Source: Hymenobacter jejuensis (GTDB taxonomy: Bacteria; Bacteroidota; Bacteroidia; Cytophagales; Hymenobacteraceae). Taken from it: a DNA stretch of 64,000 bases. The stretch covers positions 3,100,001 to 3,164,000 of the forward strand of contig NZ_CP040896.1 of the NCBI RefSeq assembly GCF_006337165.1. The letters are read 5' to 3'. The position numbers and the translations under genes are program-made. Shown piece by piece: positions 15,884 to 25,201 of the stretch (within the stretch, counting starts at the first letter, position 1; every line of letters begins with the position of its first letter). The notes beneath the pieces are model-generated. The model saw only the letters and a program-made list of their open reading frames with translations. It was not told the DNA's origin and did no database searches.

Positions 15884-18253
15884 ATGTCCGCTCCCAAAAC
15901 GCCTCAACCAAACGACGCGCCCCGTCCACGGCGCCGCTGGCCCAACATTCTGACGCGTGCCATGTGGGGCGTCTTTGCCATTGGTGTGGGAATATTTTTG
16001 CTGTACCCCATTTTGGTAAGCACCAACTTTTTGTTCCTGTTCGGCAAGTCGCCGGGCCTCGACGAGCTGGAAAATCCCAAAGTGGAGCAGGCTTCCGAAG
16101 TATACACTTCCGACGGCGTCCTGATTGGCAAGTATTTCCGCGAAAACCGCTCGCCGGTGGCGCTCAGCAAAATGTCGCCGCTGCTAATCAAAGCGCTCAT
16201 CGCTACCGAGGACGTGCGCTATTATAAGCATGCTGGCATCGACCCAACTGCCTTATTAGCAACATTTTACTACACGGCTCGCGGTGAAAAGCGCGGGGGC
16301 AGCACCATCACGCAGCAGCTGGCCAAAAACCTCTACAAAACCCGCCGCGGCGACCGCGGCGTACTGGGCCACATTCCGCTGGTAAATGTGATCGTGAGCA
16401 AAACCAAAGAGTGGCTCACGGCCGTGGAACTAGAGCGTCGCTACACCAAGGAGGAAATTCTGCGGATGTATCTCAACACCGTCGAGTACGGCTCCAACGC
16501 ATTCGGCATTAAGGTAGCGGCCAAGACGTTTTTCAGCACCTCGCCCGATAGCCTCAAGCCCGAAGAAGCTGCCATGCTCATTGGCGTGCTTAACAATCCT
16601 ACGGCTTTCAATCCGCGCTTTCATCCGGAAGCGGCCCTGAAACGCCGGAATGTGGTACTCGAACGGATGGGGCAAGCTAACGTTCTGAAAGCGAAGGCAG
16701 TAGATTCTTTGCAGAAAATGCCCATCGCGCTTCGTTACCAAGTCGAGAAGCACGTCGATGGACCGGATACGTATTTCCGCGGGGCCATTAGCTCTTTCGT
16801 AAACGACTGGTGTGAGCGCAACGGCTATGACATGTACCGCGACGGCCTGAAAATCTATACCAGCATCGACTCGCGGATGCAGCAGTACGCCGAAGAATCG
16901 GTGCAGCAGCGTATGAAACGGCTACAGCAAGAGTTTGACGCGTCGGTGCGTAACCGCGGCACCAAGCCTTGGATTGATGAAGACGGCAAGGAAATCCCCG
17001 ACTTTATCGAAACCCAGATCAAGCGTACCGAGCAGTATAAAGAACTGGCGGAGCGCTACAAGGGCCAGCCAGCCCGCCTCGATTCGGCCCTGCACGCCAA
17101 GCACCCCATGAAGGTGTTTACGTGGAAGGGCGACGGCGATACAACTTTGGTTCTGTCGCCCCTCGATTCGCTGGCGTACTACAAGCGCTTCCTGCACGCG
17201 GGCATGATGACCATGGACCCGTACACGGGCTACATAAAAGCTTGGGTAGGAGGGCTTAACCACCGCTTCTTCCAGTACGACCATGTGCGGCAGGGCAAAC
17301 GCCAGGCGGGCTCCACCTTCAAGCCCTTCGTGTACCTGACGGCTCTCGACAACGGCTATTCGCCCTGCGATCGCATCCGCGACGAGCGCGTGACCATTAA
17401 ATACGTCGAAAATGGCCAGCCCATGGAGTGGAAGCCCGACAACGTAACGCGCGAATACACCGGCATCAACATGACGTTGCGCCACGCCATGGCCCGCTCC
17501 GTCAACTCCGTGACGGCGCAGCTTACCGAGCTCGTGGGCTGGGACAAAGTGGCCGATTACGCGCACAAAGTTGGCATCCGCAGCAAGCTTTTGCCCGTGC
17601 CCAGCATCGGCTTGGGCTCGGCCGGCGACGTGAGCGTATATGAAATGGTTGATGCCTACAGCACGTTTGCCAACAATGGTTTCCGGACGGAGCCGTTACT
17701 CGTAACGCGCATTGAAGATCGTAACGGTAACGTAATCAAGCAGTTCGATCCAAAGCAAAAGCGCGTCATCTCACCCGAAACGGCTTGGCTAATGACCTAC
17801 ATGCTGCGCGGCGGTATGGAAGAACCCGGCGGTACATCGCAGGCGCTTTGGGACTACAAACTCTGGAAGAATAACAACCAGATTGGTGGCAAAACGGGTA
17901 CCACTTCCAACTACTCCGATGGTTGGTACATGGGCGTCACCAAGGACCTTGTAACCGGGGTGTGGGTAGGAGGGGAGGACCGCTCGATTCACTTTTTCCG
18001 TTCGCAGCAAGGCGAAGGCGGGCGCATGGCGCTGCCGGTGTTTGGGCTCTACATGGAAAAGCTGTACGCCGACGAAACGCTCGGCATTACAATGGGACCG
18101 TTTCCCAAATCGCCCGTCAAAATCACCAAAAAGTACGTTTGCTACACCGAAGTACCCCGTCCGCGTCGCGCCGAAGTCGTCGATTCAATCGTGACGGATA
18201 ACCTGCTGGAGCGGATAAACAGCGGCGCTGTAGCAGTCCCGGATAGCTTGTGA
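15884..18253 (+). CDS. Bifunctional penicillin-binding protein 1A (transglycosylase/transpeptidase)
   Basis: 789 residues; polymerises and cross-links peptidoglycan. A short cytoplasmic Pro/Arg-rich tail and one membrane segment (RAMWGVFAIGVGIFLLYPIL) come first. The GT51 transglycosylase follows, with catalytic Glu109 in ATEDVRYYKHAGID and the motif GGSTITQQLAKNLY. The transpeptidase has SxxK at S477-K480 (AGSTFKPF), SxN at S539-N541 and KTGT at 670-673. All catalytic motifs are intact. The 215-base upstream spacer holds the -7 box. It is convergent with the TIGR01777 gene; no hairpin is seen in the 38-base gap. Confidence 0.95.
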   Translation: MSAPKTPQPNDAPRPRRRWPNILTRAMWGVFAIGVGIFLLYPILVSTNFLFLFGKSPGLDELENPKVEQASEVYTSDGVLIGKYFRENRSPVALSKMSPLLIKALIATEDVRYYKHAGIDPTALLATFYYTARGEKRGGSTITQQLAKNLYKTRRGDRGVLGHIPLVNVIVSKTKEWLTAVELERRYTKEEILRMYLNTVEYGSNAFGIKVAAKTFFSTSPDSLKPEEAAMLIGVLNNPTAFNPRFHPEAALKRRNVVLERMGQANVLKAKAVDSLQKMPIALRYQVEKHVDGPDTYFRGAISSFVNDWCERNGYDMYRDGLKIYTSIDSRMQQYAEESVQQRMKRLQQEFDASVRNRGTKPWIDEDGKEIPDFIETQIKRTEQYKELAERYKGQPARLDSALHAKHPMKVFTWKGDGDTTLVLSPLDSLAYYKRFLHAGMMTMDPYTGYIKAWVGGLNHRFFQYDHVRQGKRQAGSTFKPFVYLTALDNGYSPCDRIRDERVTIKYVENGQPMEWKPDNVTREYTGINMTLRHAMARSVNSVTAQLTELVGWDKVADYAHKVGIRSKLLPVPSIGLGSAGDVSVYEMVDAYSTFANNGFRTEPLLVTRIEDRNGNVIKQFDPKQKRVISPETAWLMTYMLRGGMEEPGGTSQALWDYKLWKNNNQIGGKTGTTSNYSDGWYMGVTKDLVTGVWVGGEDRSIHFFRSQQGEGGRMALPVFGLYMEKLYADETLGITMGPFPKSPVKITKKYVCYTEVPRPRRAEVVDSIVTDNLLERINSGAVAVPDSL

Positions 18254-18291
18254 GCTAGAAAGATAATTATTTGGCTACCAAGAGGTTACGG

Positions 18292-19212
18292 CTATTCGGG
18301 TTCCTCTTTATACAGCGCCTCAAGGGCCGGCTTCAAGTGCGGGTATTCGAATGTGAAGCCTTGGCGAAGCACCTTTTCGGCGCTTACCCGCTGCGAAGCC
18401 AGCACAATCTCACTCATTTCGCCCATCATCAGCTTGAGGCCAAACGCCGGCACTTTTGGCAAAACCAATGGCCGGTGTAGCACTTCGGCTAATGTTTCAG
18501 TGAACTCCTTATTAGTGATGGGGTTAGGCGCGACGGCGTTGTAAACGCCGTGCCACTGAGGTTCTTCCAGCATCTGGATCAGCAAACGGCAGAGGTCGTC
18601 GCGGTGAATCCACGACATATATTGCTTACCCGATCCCAGGGGCGCGCCGGCACCTAGTTTGGTAGGACGGGCAATTTGGGGGAGGGCGCCGCCCTCGGTG
18701 CTGAGCACAATGCCAATGCGGGCAATGACGGTGCGGATACCCAACTGCTCAATTTGTTGCGCTGCCAACTCCCATTGGTGCGCCACGTCGGCCAAGAAGT
18801 CGTCGGCGGGCGCTGGTGCCGTTTCTTCATTTACCAGCCTGTCATCCATGTCTCCGTAAATGCCTATGGCTGAGGCAGAAATGAAAGCAGTTACGTGGTG
18901 ATCGGCTTTGGCTAGCTCCTGGGCCAGTAAGTTTGTGCCGCCCAAGCGGCTGGCCATGATATCGCGCTTGCGCTCGTCGGTCCATTTGCCTTCCGACACG
19001 CTGGACCCGGCTAGGTTGATGATGCAATCAGCGTAGCGCACCGCGGCTTCATCGATCGTGCCTTTGTTAAGATCCCAACGAAAGCTGCGGTAGCGGCCGG
19101 TGTTAGGCTGGCGGCTGAGCAAGGCCACTTCGTAGCCCGCATCGATGAGCATGTCGGCAAGGCGGGAGCCAATCAGGCCCGTGCCGCCGGTGATGAGAAC
19201 TTTTCGAGACAT
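18292..19212 (-). CDS. TIGR01777-family NAD(P)-dependent epimerase/oxidoreductase
   Basis: 306 residues, extended SDR. The nucleotide-binding loop is LITGGTGLIGSRLAD. The conserved C-terminal DUF1731-like part (VLPKVPAFGLKLMMGEMSEI...SAEKVLRQGFTFEYP) is diagnostic of the YfcH/TIGR01777 family. The substrate of this family is not established. It lies 95 bases downstream of folE on the same strand and could be read through from it. Confidence 0.92.
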   Translation of the reverse strand: MSRKVLITGGTGLIGSRLADMLIDAGYEVALLSRQPNTGRYRSFRWDLNKGTIDEAAVRYADCIINLAGSSVSEGKWTDERKRDIMASRLGGTNLLAQELAKADHHVTAFISASAIGIYGDMDDRLVNEETAPAPADDFLADVAHQWELAAQQIEQLGIRTVIARIGIVLSTEGGALPQIARPTKLGAGAPLGSGKQYMSWIHRDDLCRLLIQMLEEPQWHGVYNAVAPNPITNKEFTETLAEVLHRPLVLPKVPAFGLKLMMGEMSEIVLASQRVSAEKVLRQGFTFEYPHLKPALEALYKEEPE

Positions 19213-19307
19213 GGTGTGTAGGCCAGTAGCGCTAACTACTGGGCTGGTAGCTGCTTAGGTGGGATAGGAAGTGCAAGCTAACAGCAATCGGCAAATTCCG
19301 ATGAGCG

Positions 19308-19982
19308 TTACTTCCCAATTAATCGCAGAAACTCGCTGCGCAGCGTTTGGTCGGAGGCGAAAGCGCCCCCGTATTCGGCGGTGAGCGTACCGCTGCTGGT
19401 GTCATTCACGCCGCGGCTCATCACGCATAGGTGGTCGGCTTCGATCAGCACGGCTACGTCTTCGGTGCGCAATGCATTCTTCAGTTCCTCGGCAATCTGG
19501 CGCGTAAGCCGTTCTTGCACCTGTGGACGCCGGGCATAATATTGCACTACCCGGTTTAGTTTGGAAAGACCAACTACGTGTTCTCCCGGCAGATACGCAA
19601 CGTGCGCCTTACCAATGATCGGCACAAAGTGGTGTTCGCAGCACGAAAACAGCGTGATGTCGCGCTCCACGAGCATTTGTTGGTAAGAATACCGGTTGTC
19701 GAACAGTTTTACATCGGGCCGGTGCTCGGGATTGAGCCCGCGAAACCACTCCTGCACGTACATTTTGGCCACGCGCCGGGGCGTACCGTTTAGGCTGTCG
19801 TCGTTGAGGTCAAGGCCGAGCAAGTCCATGATCTGCCGGAAGTGACCCGCAATGGCGTCGATCTTGGCCTCATCGGGCATATGAAAAGCATCGGAGCGAA
19901 GCGGGGTGCGCAAGTCGGCCGACAGGTGGGCATCGGCGACGAGGCCGTCCGCAGCAGAGGCTGCTGGTACGGGGTTATCCAT
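19308..19982 (-). CDS. folE: GTP cyclohydrolase I
   Basis: 224 residues. Converts GTP to 7,8-dihydroneopterin triphosphate, the first step of folate, tetrahydropterin and queuosine-type pathways. Zinc-site residues appear in LFSCCEHHFVPIIGKAHVAY and in LCVMSRGVNDTSSG; the motif LSKLNRVVQYYARRPQVQER is present. The ~45-residue N-terminal extension is variable in the family. Its start overlaps the PTPS stop by 8 bases, so the two are translationally coupled and probably work in sequence. Confidence 0.97.
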   Translation of the reverse strand: MDNPVPAASAADGLVADAHLSADLRTPLRSDAFHMPDEAKIDAIAGHFRQIMDLLGLDLNDDSLNGTPRRVAKMYVQEWFRGLNPEHRPDVKLFDNRYSYQQMLVERDITLFSCCEHHFVPIIGKAHVAYLPGEHVVGLSKLNRVVQYYARRPQVQERLTRQIAEELKNALRTEDVAVLIEADHLCVMSRGVNDTSSGTLTAEYGGAFASDQTLRSEFLRLIGK

Positions 19983-20382
19983 GGTATTCTACAAAATTGC
20001 GGTCGGTCTCGTGCAGCGTGACCGACAGCTCCAGGTGAGGCTCTACATGAGCCCGTAGCCGGTTCCAGATCACGACGGCAATGTTTTCGGCCGTGGGGTT
20101 GAGGTGGCGAAATTCTTCGGTATCCAGGTTAAGGTTCCGATGATCAAAGGTATCCAGAATCTCGCGTTTGATGAGGTTACTCAGGCGTTTGAGGTCGTAC
20201 ACGTAGCCTGTCTCCGGGTCGATGGGGCCGCGTAGCCGGACCGTCAACTCGTAGTTATGTCCGTGGTAATGAGGATTATTGCACTTGCCAAAAACCTGTT
20301 GGTTTCGTTCCTCACTCCAAGCGGGGTTGTGCAGACGGTGGGCGGCGTTGAAGTGTTCTTTGCGGCAAACGGTGATTAGCAT
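19975..20382 (-). CDS. 6-pyruvoyl-/6-carboxy-tetrahydropterin synthase family
   Basis: 135 residues. Acts on the folE product. Zinc His are in KEHFNAAHRLHN and HYHGHNYE. The catalytic Cys lies in GKCNNPHYHGHNY, which resembles the animal-type PTPS motif (GKCNNPnGHGHNY) more than the CxxxHGH spacing of QueD. It could serve queuosine or a tetrahydropterin cofactor; no queC, queE or queF gene is in view. First gene of the run PTPS-folE-TIGR01777. Confidence 0.92.
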   Translation of the reverse strand: MLITVCRKEHFNAAHRLHNPAWSEERNQQVFGKCNNPHYHGHNYELTVRLRGPIDPETGYVYDLKRLSNLIKREILDTFDHRNLNLDTEEFRHLNPTAENIAVVIWNRLRAHVEPHLELSVTLHETDRNFVEYHG

Positions 20383-20657
20383 AGTCGTGTTTTAACAGGT
20401 AACCCAGGCTTTTGTTTGGGTAGGCCAACCTCGATAATAGGCTGATATAAAGAACATTTTGGAAGCGTTTCCGGAGAATTTAGTAGTTAAATTATATAGC
20501 TTATGAATTATTAAATAAAAGCATATAATCTTAAAAAAAAACAATCCTGCGAGGTCGGAGATGCGCTGAGTGTCGTTAAATTTGGTGAGTCGGATACAAA
20601 AAACGACCCCCACTTTTGAACCTGTAACCACTTTCTTACCAACACATTTCATTGCTT

Positions 20658-21368
20658 ATGAAACGAAGCATACTCCTCTCCCTCCTGTTGATGTTCGTGC
20701 TGACGGTGACTGGCTATGCGCAGAAGTCTCCGGTTGATGAAACGGACATGGCTGTTAAAGGCATCCCGCGCAAAGGGCAACGCGTTACCATCCAGCTGGA
20801 CAGCAAGCGCGTCGACGATTCCTGGTTGAAGCACCTCAACGAAAAGTTTGGCAACAAAGTAAAGGCCGACAAAGGCGTTTACAGCATGGATGGAGTCATC
20901 ATCGAAGAGATCTCCAAAACGCCGGTGCGCGTGATCAGCAAAGTGGATGCTACGCCGACCGGTACGACCGTTTGGTGGTCGCTCGACCTTGGCAACGCCT
21001 ACCTGAGCAAAGACGCTACGCCCGTACAGTGGAAATCGGCCGAGGGCTTCTTGAAGGATTTTGCTCGTAAGCTCTACCGCGAAGACTTGGCCATCCAGGT
21101 AGCGGAAGCTGAAAAAGCGCTGGTTTCTTCGCAAAACAACCACATGGCCGTAATTGCCAAGTCGGATGCCATCAAGAAGGACATCGAGAAAAACAAAGCA
21201 AAGAAGCAGGAGATCCAGCAGCAATTGGCTCAGAACGCAGCCGAATTGCTTCAGTATAACAACCAGATCGACATGAATCTGAAAGAGCAGGAAGCTGCCC
21301 GCGCCGACATTGTGAACATGCGCGTGGCTCTGGAAGCTGTGAAAGATCGCATGAACAAGATCGAGTAG
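20658..21368 (+). CDS. Exported coiled-coil protein, function unknown
   Basis: 236 residues. Signal peptide MKRSILLSLLLMFVLTVTGY with AQ cleavage region. Residues ~25-140 form a mixed alpha/beta domain (GQRVTIQLDSKRVDDSWLKH; TTVWWSLDLGNAYLS). The last ~85 residues are a long charged coiled coil (AIKKDIEKNKAKKQEIQQQL). No family recognised; probably periplasmic. ATG at 20658 chosen over TTG at 20652. The 275-base spacer upstream is AT-rich and no confident promoter is seen. A terminator follows. Confidence 0.8.
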   Translation: MKRSILLSLLLMFVLTVTGYAQKSPVDETDMAVKGIPRKGQRVTIQLDSKRVDDSWLKHLNEKFGNKVKADKGVYSMDGVIIEEISKTPVRVISKVDATPTGTTVWWSLDLGNAYLSKDATPVQWKSAEGFLKDFARKLYREDLAIQVAEAEKALVSSQNNHMAVIAKSDAIKKDIEKNKAKKQEIQQQLAQNAAELLQYNNQIDMNLKEQEAARADIVNMRVALEAVKDRMNKIE

Positions 21369-21400
21369 TAGATAACTTATTGATTAATTGATATTTATAG

Positions 21401-21430
21401 AAAAGCCCCGCCAGTATTGGCGGGGCTTTT
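21401..21430. terminator. Bidirectional terminator
   Basis: Perfect 13-bp arms AAAAGCCCCGCCA / TGGCGGGGCTTTT with loop GTAT. It lies between the convergent coiled-coil gene and the pyrophosphatase-fold gene. Confidence 0.85.
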
Positions 21431-21455
21431 TGCTTTTGGGCTTCGGGTAGTAAGA

Positions 21456-22055
21456 TTACTGCATAGCGGCTTTGATGCGCCGTTCGGCTTCTTTCTCGTC
21501 TTTCCAGCCCATGATATGCACCTCGCCGGAGCGGCCGCGGTGCTGAAACCACAACCGCAGTACTTCTTTGGCGGCCGGGTAACGGCGCGTAAGATCGGCC
21601 CACGTAGTGATATCAGGCAGAATGCGCTGGCTGGGTCGGGCGGGCACGGCCAATACGATTTGTTCCATCACGCCTACGTTGTCGAGCAGCACTAGACCCA
21701 CTGGCTGTACATCCATGACCGTACCGCTGGGTTGGCTTTCGGCCAGTACCAAAATAGGAAGCGGCCTGGCTGCAACTCCCGGAGCAGGTTCGAGGCGTGT
21801 TCCCGGAATAAAGCCATAATTGCCGGGGAAGGGGAGGAATTCCACCATTCGATCGGTGCCAGCGCGCTGTACGGGCTTAAACTCTTTGGTTTTGGGGTCG
21901 TAAGCCTGCTCCTTGTTGGTGCCGGCCGGCACTTCGATTACGGCCTGCAACAGCTTCTTCTCCGGCGAGAACGTGGGTAGCTCGGCGTAATCGGTCCGGC
22001 AACCGATTACGCCGAGGCTACTGAGCACGACAAACACGAATCCACGAAAGTGCAT
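21456..22055 (-). CDS. Inorganic pyrophosphatase-fold lipoprotein, catalytic residues lost
   Basis: 199 residues. The N-terminus has a hydrophobic signal and lipobox VIGC (Cys19), so it is predicted to be exported and lipid-anchored, unlike cytoplasmic PPase. Family I fold landmarks are present (IEVPAGTN; GNYGFIPGT; GTVMDVQPVG; AVP). The signature DxDPxD, which binds catalytic metals, aligns with A95-A-R97-P-L-P100, so all three Asp are gone. The Lys/Glu pair near 49-51 and the late Tyr-Lys (here His172-Arg173) are also replaced; Asp125 remains. It is probably a non-enzymatic or changed-function paralogue. The gene follows the M1 peptidase after 16 bases, presumably in one operon. Confidence 0.85.
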   Translation of the reverse strand: MHFRGFVFVVLSSLGVIGCRTDYAELPTFSPEKKLLQAVIEVPAGTNKEQAYDPKTKEFKPVQRAGTDRMVEFLPFPGNYGFIPGTRLEPAPGVAARPLPILVLAESQPSGTVMDVQPVGLVLLDNVGVMEQIVLAVPARPSQRILPDITTWADLTRRYPAAKEVLRLWFQHRGRSGEVHIMGWKDEKEAERRIKAAMQ

Positions 22056-22071
22056 ACGTTCAGATAAGCTC

Positions 22072-25062
22072 CTATTTGCCTAGTTGTTCGTCCAGAATGC
22101 GCAACGGATTCAACTGATCGAATCGCACTGTAAAGCGAATGCGGTCGGTGAAATCTTTGCGGCTGCTGGGCAGGCCGTTTTCGTATTGCGAGCCCGCCAC
22201 TGGGAAATAGAATTGCAGGATGTTTTTGAACACTGGAAACACAAAGCCGGCGTCGTAAAACAGGCGTTGCGAGCGGTCGCGGCCATTTGCCACTACGAAG
22301 CGCTCCTTGGCAGCGCCAAAATCCGCAAACACCGATAGGGGCGTCACGGGCAGATCGGCCTGTACATTCAACGTGCTGAGCCAGCGTGAGCTACCCACAG
22401 GCAGATAAGCCTTGAAGGCGCCGTCGCGGTCGTCGGTCTGGTGTGTTTGGGCCGTGAAGGCATCCGAAATCTGCTGCCGGTCTAGGAAGAACGTCTGACG
22501 CCGGTAATCAGGGCTACCGCTTAGGCCAATGATAAAGGGCTGATCATCAGATTTTTGTAGAAAGCGTCCGCCAAACAAGCGCACTTGCACGCGTTTCTTG
22601 GGCGAGTAGAACCGCTGATACGTAGCCGAAGCCCGCAGCAAACTAGCCTCGCGCGATGCAATGTCTTCGGAGAGGCTGGGTGTCAGGTGGTTAAACTCTA
22701 CGCTCGCATTCCAGGTTTGCAAGGCATTACCGCCCCGCACCTGGTACTCCACTGTCTGAATGCTGGTGGTGGTGCGGGCTTGCTGGAGTTCGTTGGCATC
22801 TTGGCTATAAATGGAGGTATTAGCCAGCTTAAGCATATGCTGCGGCGCGTTATAAGCCGATTTGGGCAGCGAAAACGTGATGCTGGGCTCTATCTTCCGG
22901 TAGCGCTCGAAGCGCTGTACCAGCACCCCAGTTACGATCTGGCGGGCAAGGCTGGCAGGCAACACGTTGATGTTCAACATGCCAATGCCGTTCAGCTCGT
23001 TGCGGTTGAAGCTATACATTGGCATAGCCAAGTAGCTGATACGCTTGATGTTAAGCGGGCTGTTATAAAATGCAGCCCCCAACATAAACTTGTCAGAGGT
23101 ATTGGCTCCCAGTACCGGCACCCAGTTAATGGTGGCACGGTCCCAGCGCTCCACGCTGCTCAAAGGCTTCAGGCGTAGCGGCCGGGCACCTCGGAACGTG
23201 CCGGTCAGGGCGCGGCGGTCGTCGCTACGGTTAAGTTGGGGCGTCAGATACATGGGGTCGATGACAACGGCTGCTACGCCTTCCCGCCGGAAGTCAAGCT
23301 GGGTTTCTTCGTCGGTCTCGGAGCGGCCAAGCAGCGGCGTCCATTGCGTTTCCAGCACCTTGCCCTGCGCATCGAGCGTGGCAACCGGCACGGCAAACGG
23401 CGCCGGCGAGTCGTTACGGATCAGTACTTTGACCTGCGAATTGGTAACGAGCAAATCGGATACGGCTGCGTTGTAGCGGTTGGTGGTTGCCAGCATGTCT
23501 TTGAAAAACCAATCCAGCTGCTGGCCGGTGCTCTGTTCAAATACCGCCTGCATATCCTCGGGATAGGGATGGCGGAACTGCCACTGCTCGTAATAGGCGT
23601 GCATCGCGTTGTCGAACTTTTCCTGCCCCAGAAAGCCCGCCAAGTACTTCAGCAGCATGGCCGTTTTGGTATACACGATGTCGGCGTAATTGAACGTGCC
23701 ATACTCGGCCGACGCGACGCCCGCAACTGGTTGGTCGAGACCGCGGCTGGCGGATGCTTGGTACAGCACCTGATTCAAGGCATTGGCTTCCAGCCCGTCG
23801 ATACCCAAGGCCGCAGAGGCTTTTGGCGAGCGCAGCAAGCCTTCGTACTGACCGGCCAAAGGGTTGTCGCGTTCCGCGACGCGGGCTTCTACGTAGGAGT
23901 TTACGCCTTCGTCCATCCACGGATTATCGCGCTCGTTGCTACCCAAAATGCCGTAAAACCAGTTGTGACCCACTTCGTGGACAATGGCATCGGGCTGGGT
24001 CACGGTGATCATGGGATATTCCATCCCCGAACCTGCACTCAAAGCGCCATCCACGGCCGTGGCCGATGAGTAAGGATATTCGCCGACCCATTGCGAGTAG
24101 TAGGTGAGGGCGTCGTTGACGTCTTGCAGGCCTTTAATCCAGCGCTGAGCGCCACTGTTGGTGAAAAGTGCCCAAGAGGCCACCTGCTTGCCCGAAGGCA
24201 GCGTGACGCCGCTCTTTAGCACGTTGAAGCGCTTATCGGCAAACCAGGCGAAGTCGTGCACCCGATCCTGCACGTAATGCAGGGTTTTGGTTTCGCTGGC
24301 CGAAGCCGGAAAAGACAGGTCGGTGCCGAAATCCTGCTGCGTTTTTTTCAGCGCAGTAGCAGCGGCAAGCTGATCAAGCCGTTGTTGCTCGTCGGGGTTT
24401 TGCAGCTTACCCGTAGCGCCAACCGTATAATTACTTGGTAATGTGATTCTTACGTCAAAAGAGCCATATTCGGAGAAAAATTCGCCTTGGTCGAGGTAAG
24501 GCATCTGGTGCCATCCTTTGCGATCGAATACCGCGGGCTTCGGATACCACTGCGTAACCTGATACGACTGCCCTACGTGCCCCATCCGTGAAAATGAGTC
24601 CGGCAGCTTCACCCGAAATGGCGTCGTGATGGTGGCTTTTTCGCCGGCAGCCAAAGGCTTGGGCAATATCAGCTTGGCAATATCCGGATTGTTGGGGTCA
24701 AACTCCAGTTTCGCCGTTTGGCCATCTACTTGAAAATCAAGCTGATCGATGAAGCCGCGCTGATCGGGTTTGGCAAACTGAAAATCGAGCTTGCCGTTGC
24801 GGAGCTGTTGCTTGGCAAAAGCAGTAGTGTTGTCACGGTAAGCATTGGGCCACAGGTGAAACCAGATGAAGGTCAGCTTGCTGGGCGAGTTGTTGGTGTA
24901 TTGAAGCTCCTCTTTGCCCGTCAACACATGTTGTTGGTCGTCCAGGGATACATCAATGGAATAATTGACTTGTTGTTGCCAGGGCGTGGCAGCGCTGCGG
25001 GTTTGAGCGAGGGTTGCGAGGGGCAAAACCGCTAGCCAGCAGCCAGCAAGTAGTTTTTTCAT
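22072..25062 (-). CDS. M1-family metallopeptidase with C-terminal barrel-like region
   Basis: About 996 residues, start MKKLLAGCWLAVLPLATLAQ (signal peptide); an in-frame ATG three codons earlier is possible. The N-terminal beta domain is followed by a gluzincin catalytic site: HEVGH at 362-366 and third ligand E385 in MDEGVNSY. After ~residue 620 the sequence changes to long amphipathic beta strands with aromatic ends and finishes RIRFTVRFDQLNPLRILDEQ, suggesting an outer-membrane barrel fused to the peptidase. The GAMEN-type exopeptidase motif appears as SGMEYPMI. A -7-like TACTTTCG lies on the minus strand at 25097-25104. It is followed by the degenerate PPase gene. Confidence 0.88.
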   Translation of the reverse strand: MKKLLAGCWLAVLPLATLAQTRSAATPWQQQVNYSIDVSLDDQQHVLTGKEELQYTNNSPSKLTFIWFHLWPNAYRDNTTAFAKQQLRNGKLDFQFAKPDQRGFIDQLDFQVDGQTAKLEFDPNNPDIAKLILPKPLAAGEKATITTPFRVKLPDSFSRMGHVGQSYQVTQWYPKPAVFDRKGWHQMPYLDQGEFFSEYGSFDVRITLPSNYTVGATGKLQNPDEQQRLDQLAAATALKKTQQDFGTDLSFPASASETKTLHYVQDRVHDFAWFADKRFNVLKSGVTLPSGKQVASWALFTNSGAQRWIKGLQDVNDALTYYSQWVGEYPYSSATAVDGALSAGSGMEYPMITVTQPDAIVHEVGHNWFYGILGSNERDNPWMDEGVNSYVEARVAERDNPLAGQYEGLLRSPKASAALGIDGLEANALNQVLYQASASRGLDQPVAGVASAEYGTFNYADIVYTKTAMLLKYLAGFLGQEKFDNAMHAYYEQWQFRHPYPEDMQAVFEQSTGQQLDWFFKDMLATTNRYNAAVSDLLVTNSQVKVLIRNDSPAPFAVPVATLDAQGKVLETQWTPLLGRSETDEETQLDFRREGVAAVVIDPMYLTPQLNRSDDRRALTGTFRGARPLRLKPLSSVERWDRATINWVPVLGANTSDKFMLGAAFYNSPLNIKRISYLAMPMYSFNRNELNGIGMLNINVLPASLARQIVTGVLVQRFERYRKIEPSITFSLPKSAYNAPQHMLKLANTSIYSQDANELQQARTTTSIQTVEYQVRGGNALQTWNASVEFNHLTPSLSEDIASREASLLRASATYQRFYSPKKRVQVRLFGGRFLQKSDDQPFIIGLSGSPDYRRQTFFLDRQQISDAFTAQTHQTDDRDGAFKAYLPVGSSRWLSTLNVQADLPVTPLSVFADFGAAKERFVVANGRDRSQRLFYDAGFVFPVFKNILQFYFPVAGSQYENGLPSSRKDFTDRIRFTVRFDQLNPLRILDEQLGK

Positions 25063-25201
25063 AAAGGCCAAATAGAGTAAAAGAAAGATCGTGCGGCGAA
25101 AGTACGTTTTCGGGCCCGAAAAGCTGCCTGCTCACAACCCCTGTCCGGCGGCACTCGTTACCTCAAGCTCATCACACCCCGAACACTAACCGCATATTCC
25201 C

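Noticed and set aside
20392..20652. 86-residue minus-strand frame in the AT-rich spacer before the coiled-coil protein gene
   Set aside because: Low-complexity, aromatic-rich translation of AT-rich DNA, overlapping the probable promoter region; no signal of coding.
21380..21392. TTGATTAATTGAT just after the coiled-coil gene
   Set aside because: A different dyad with spacing unlike TTGATWATCAA; not counted as a copy.
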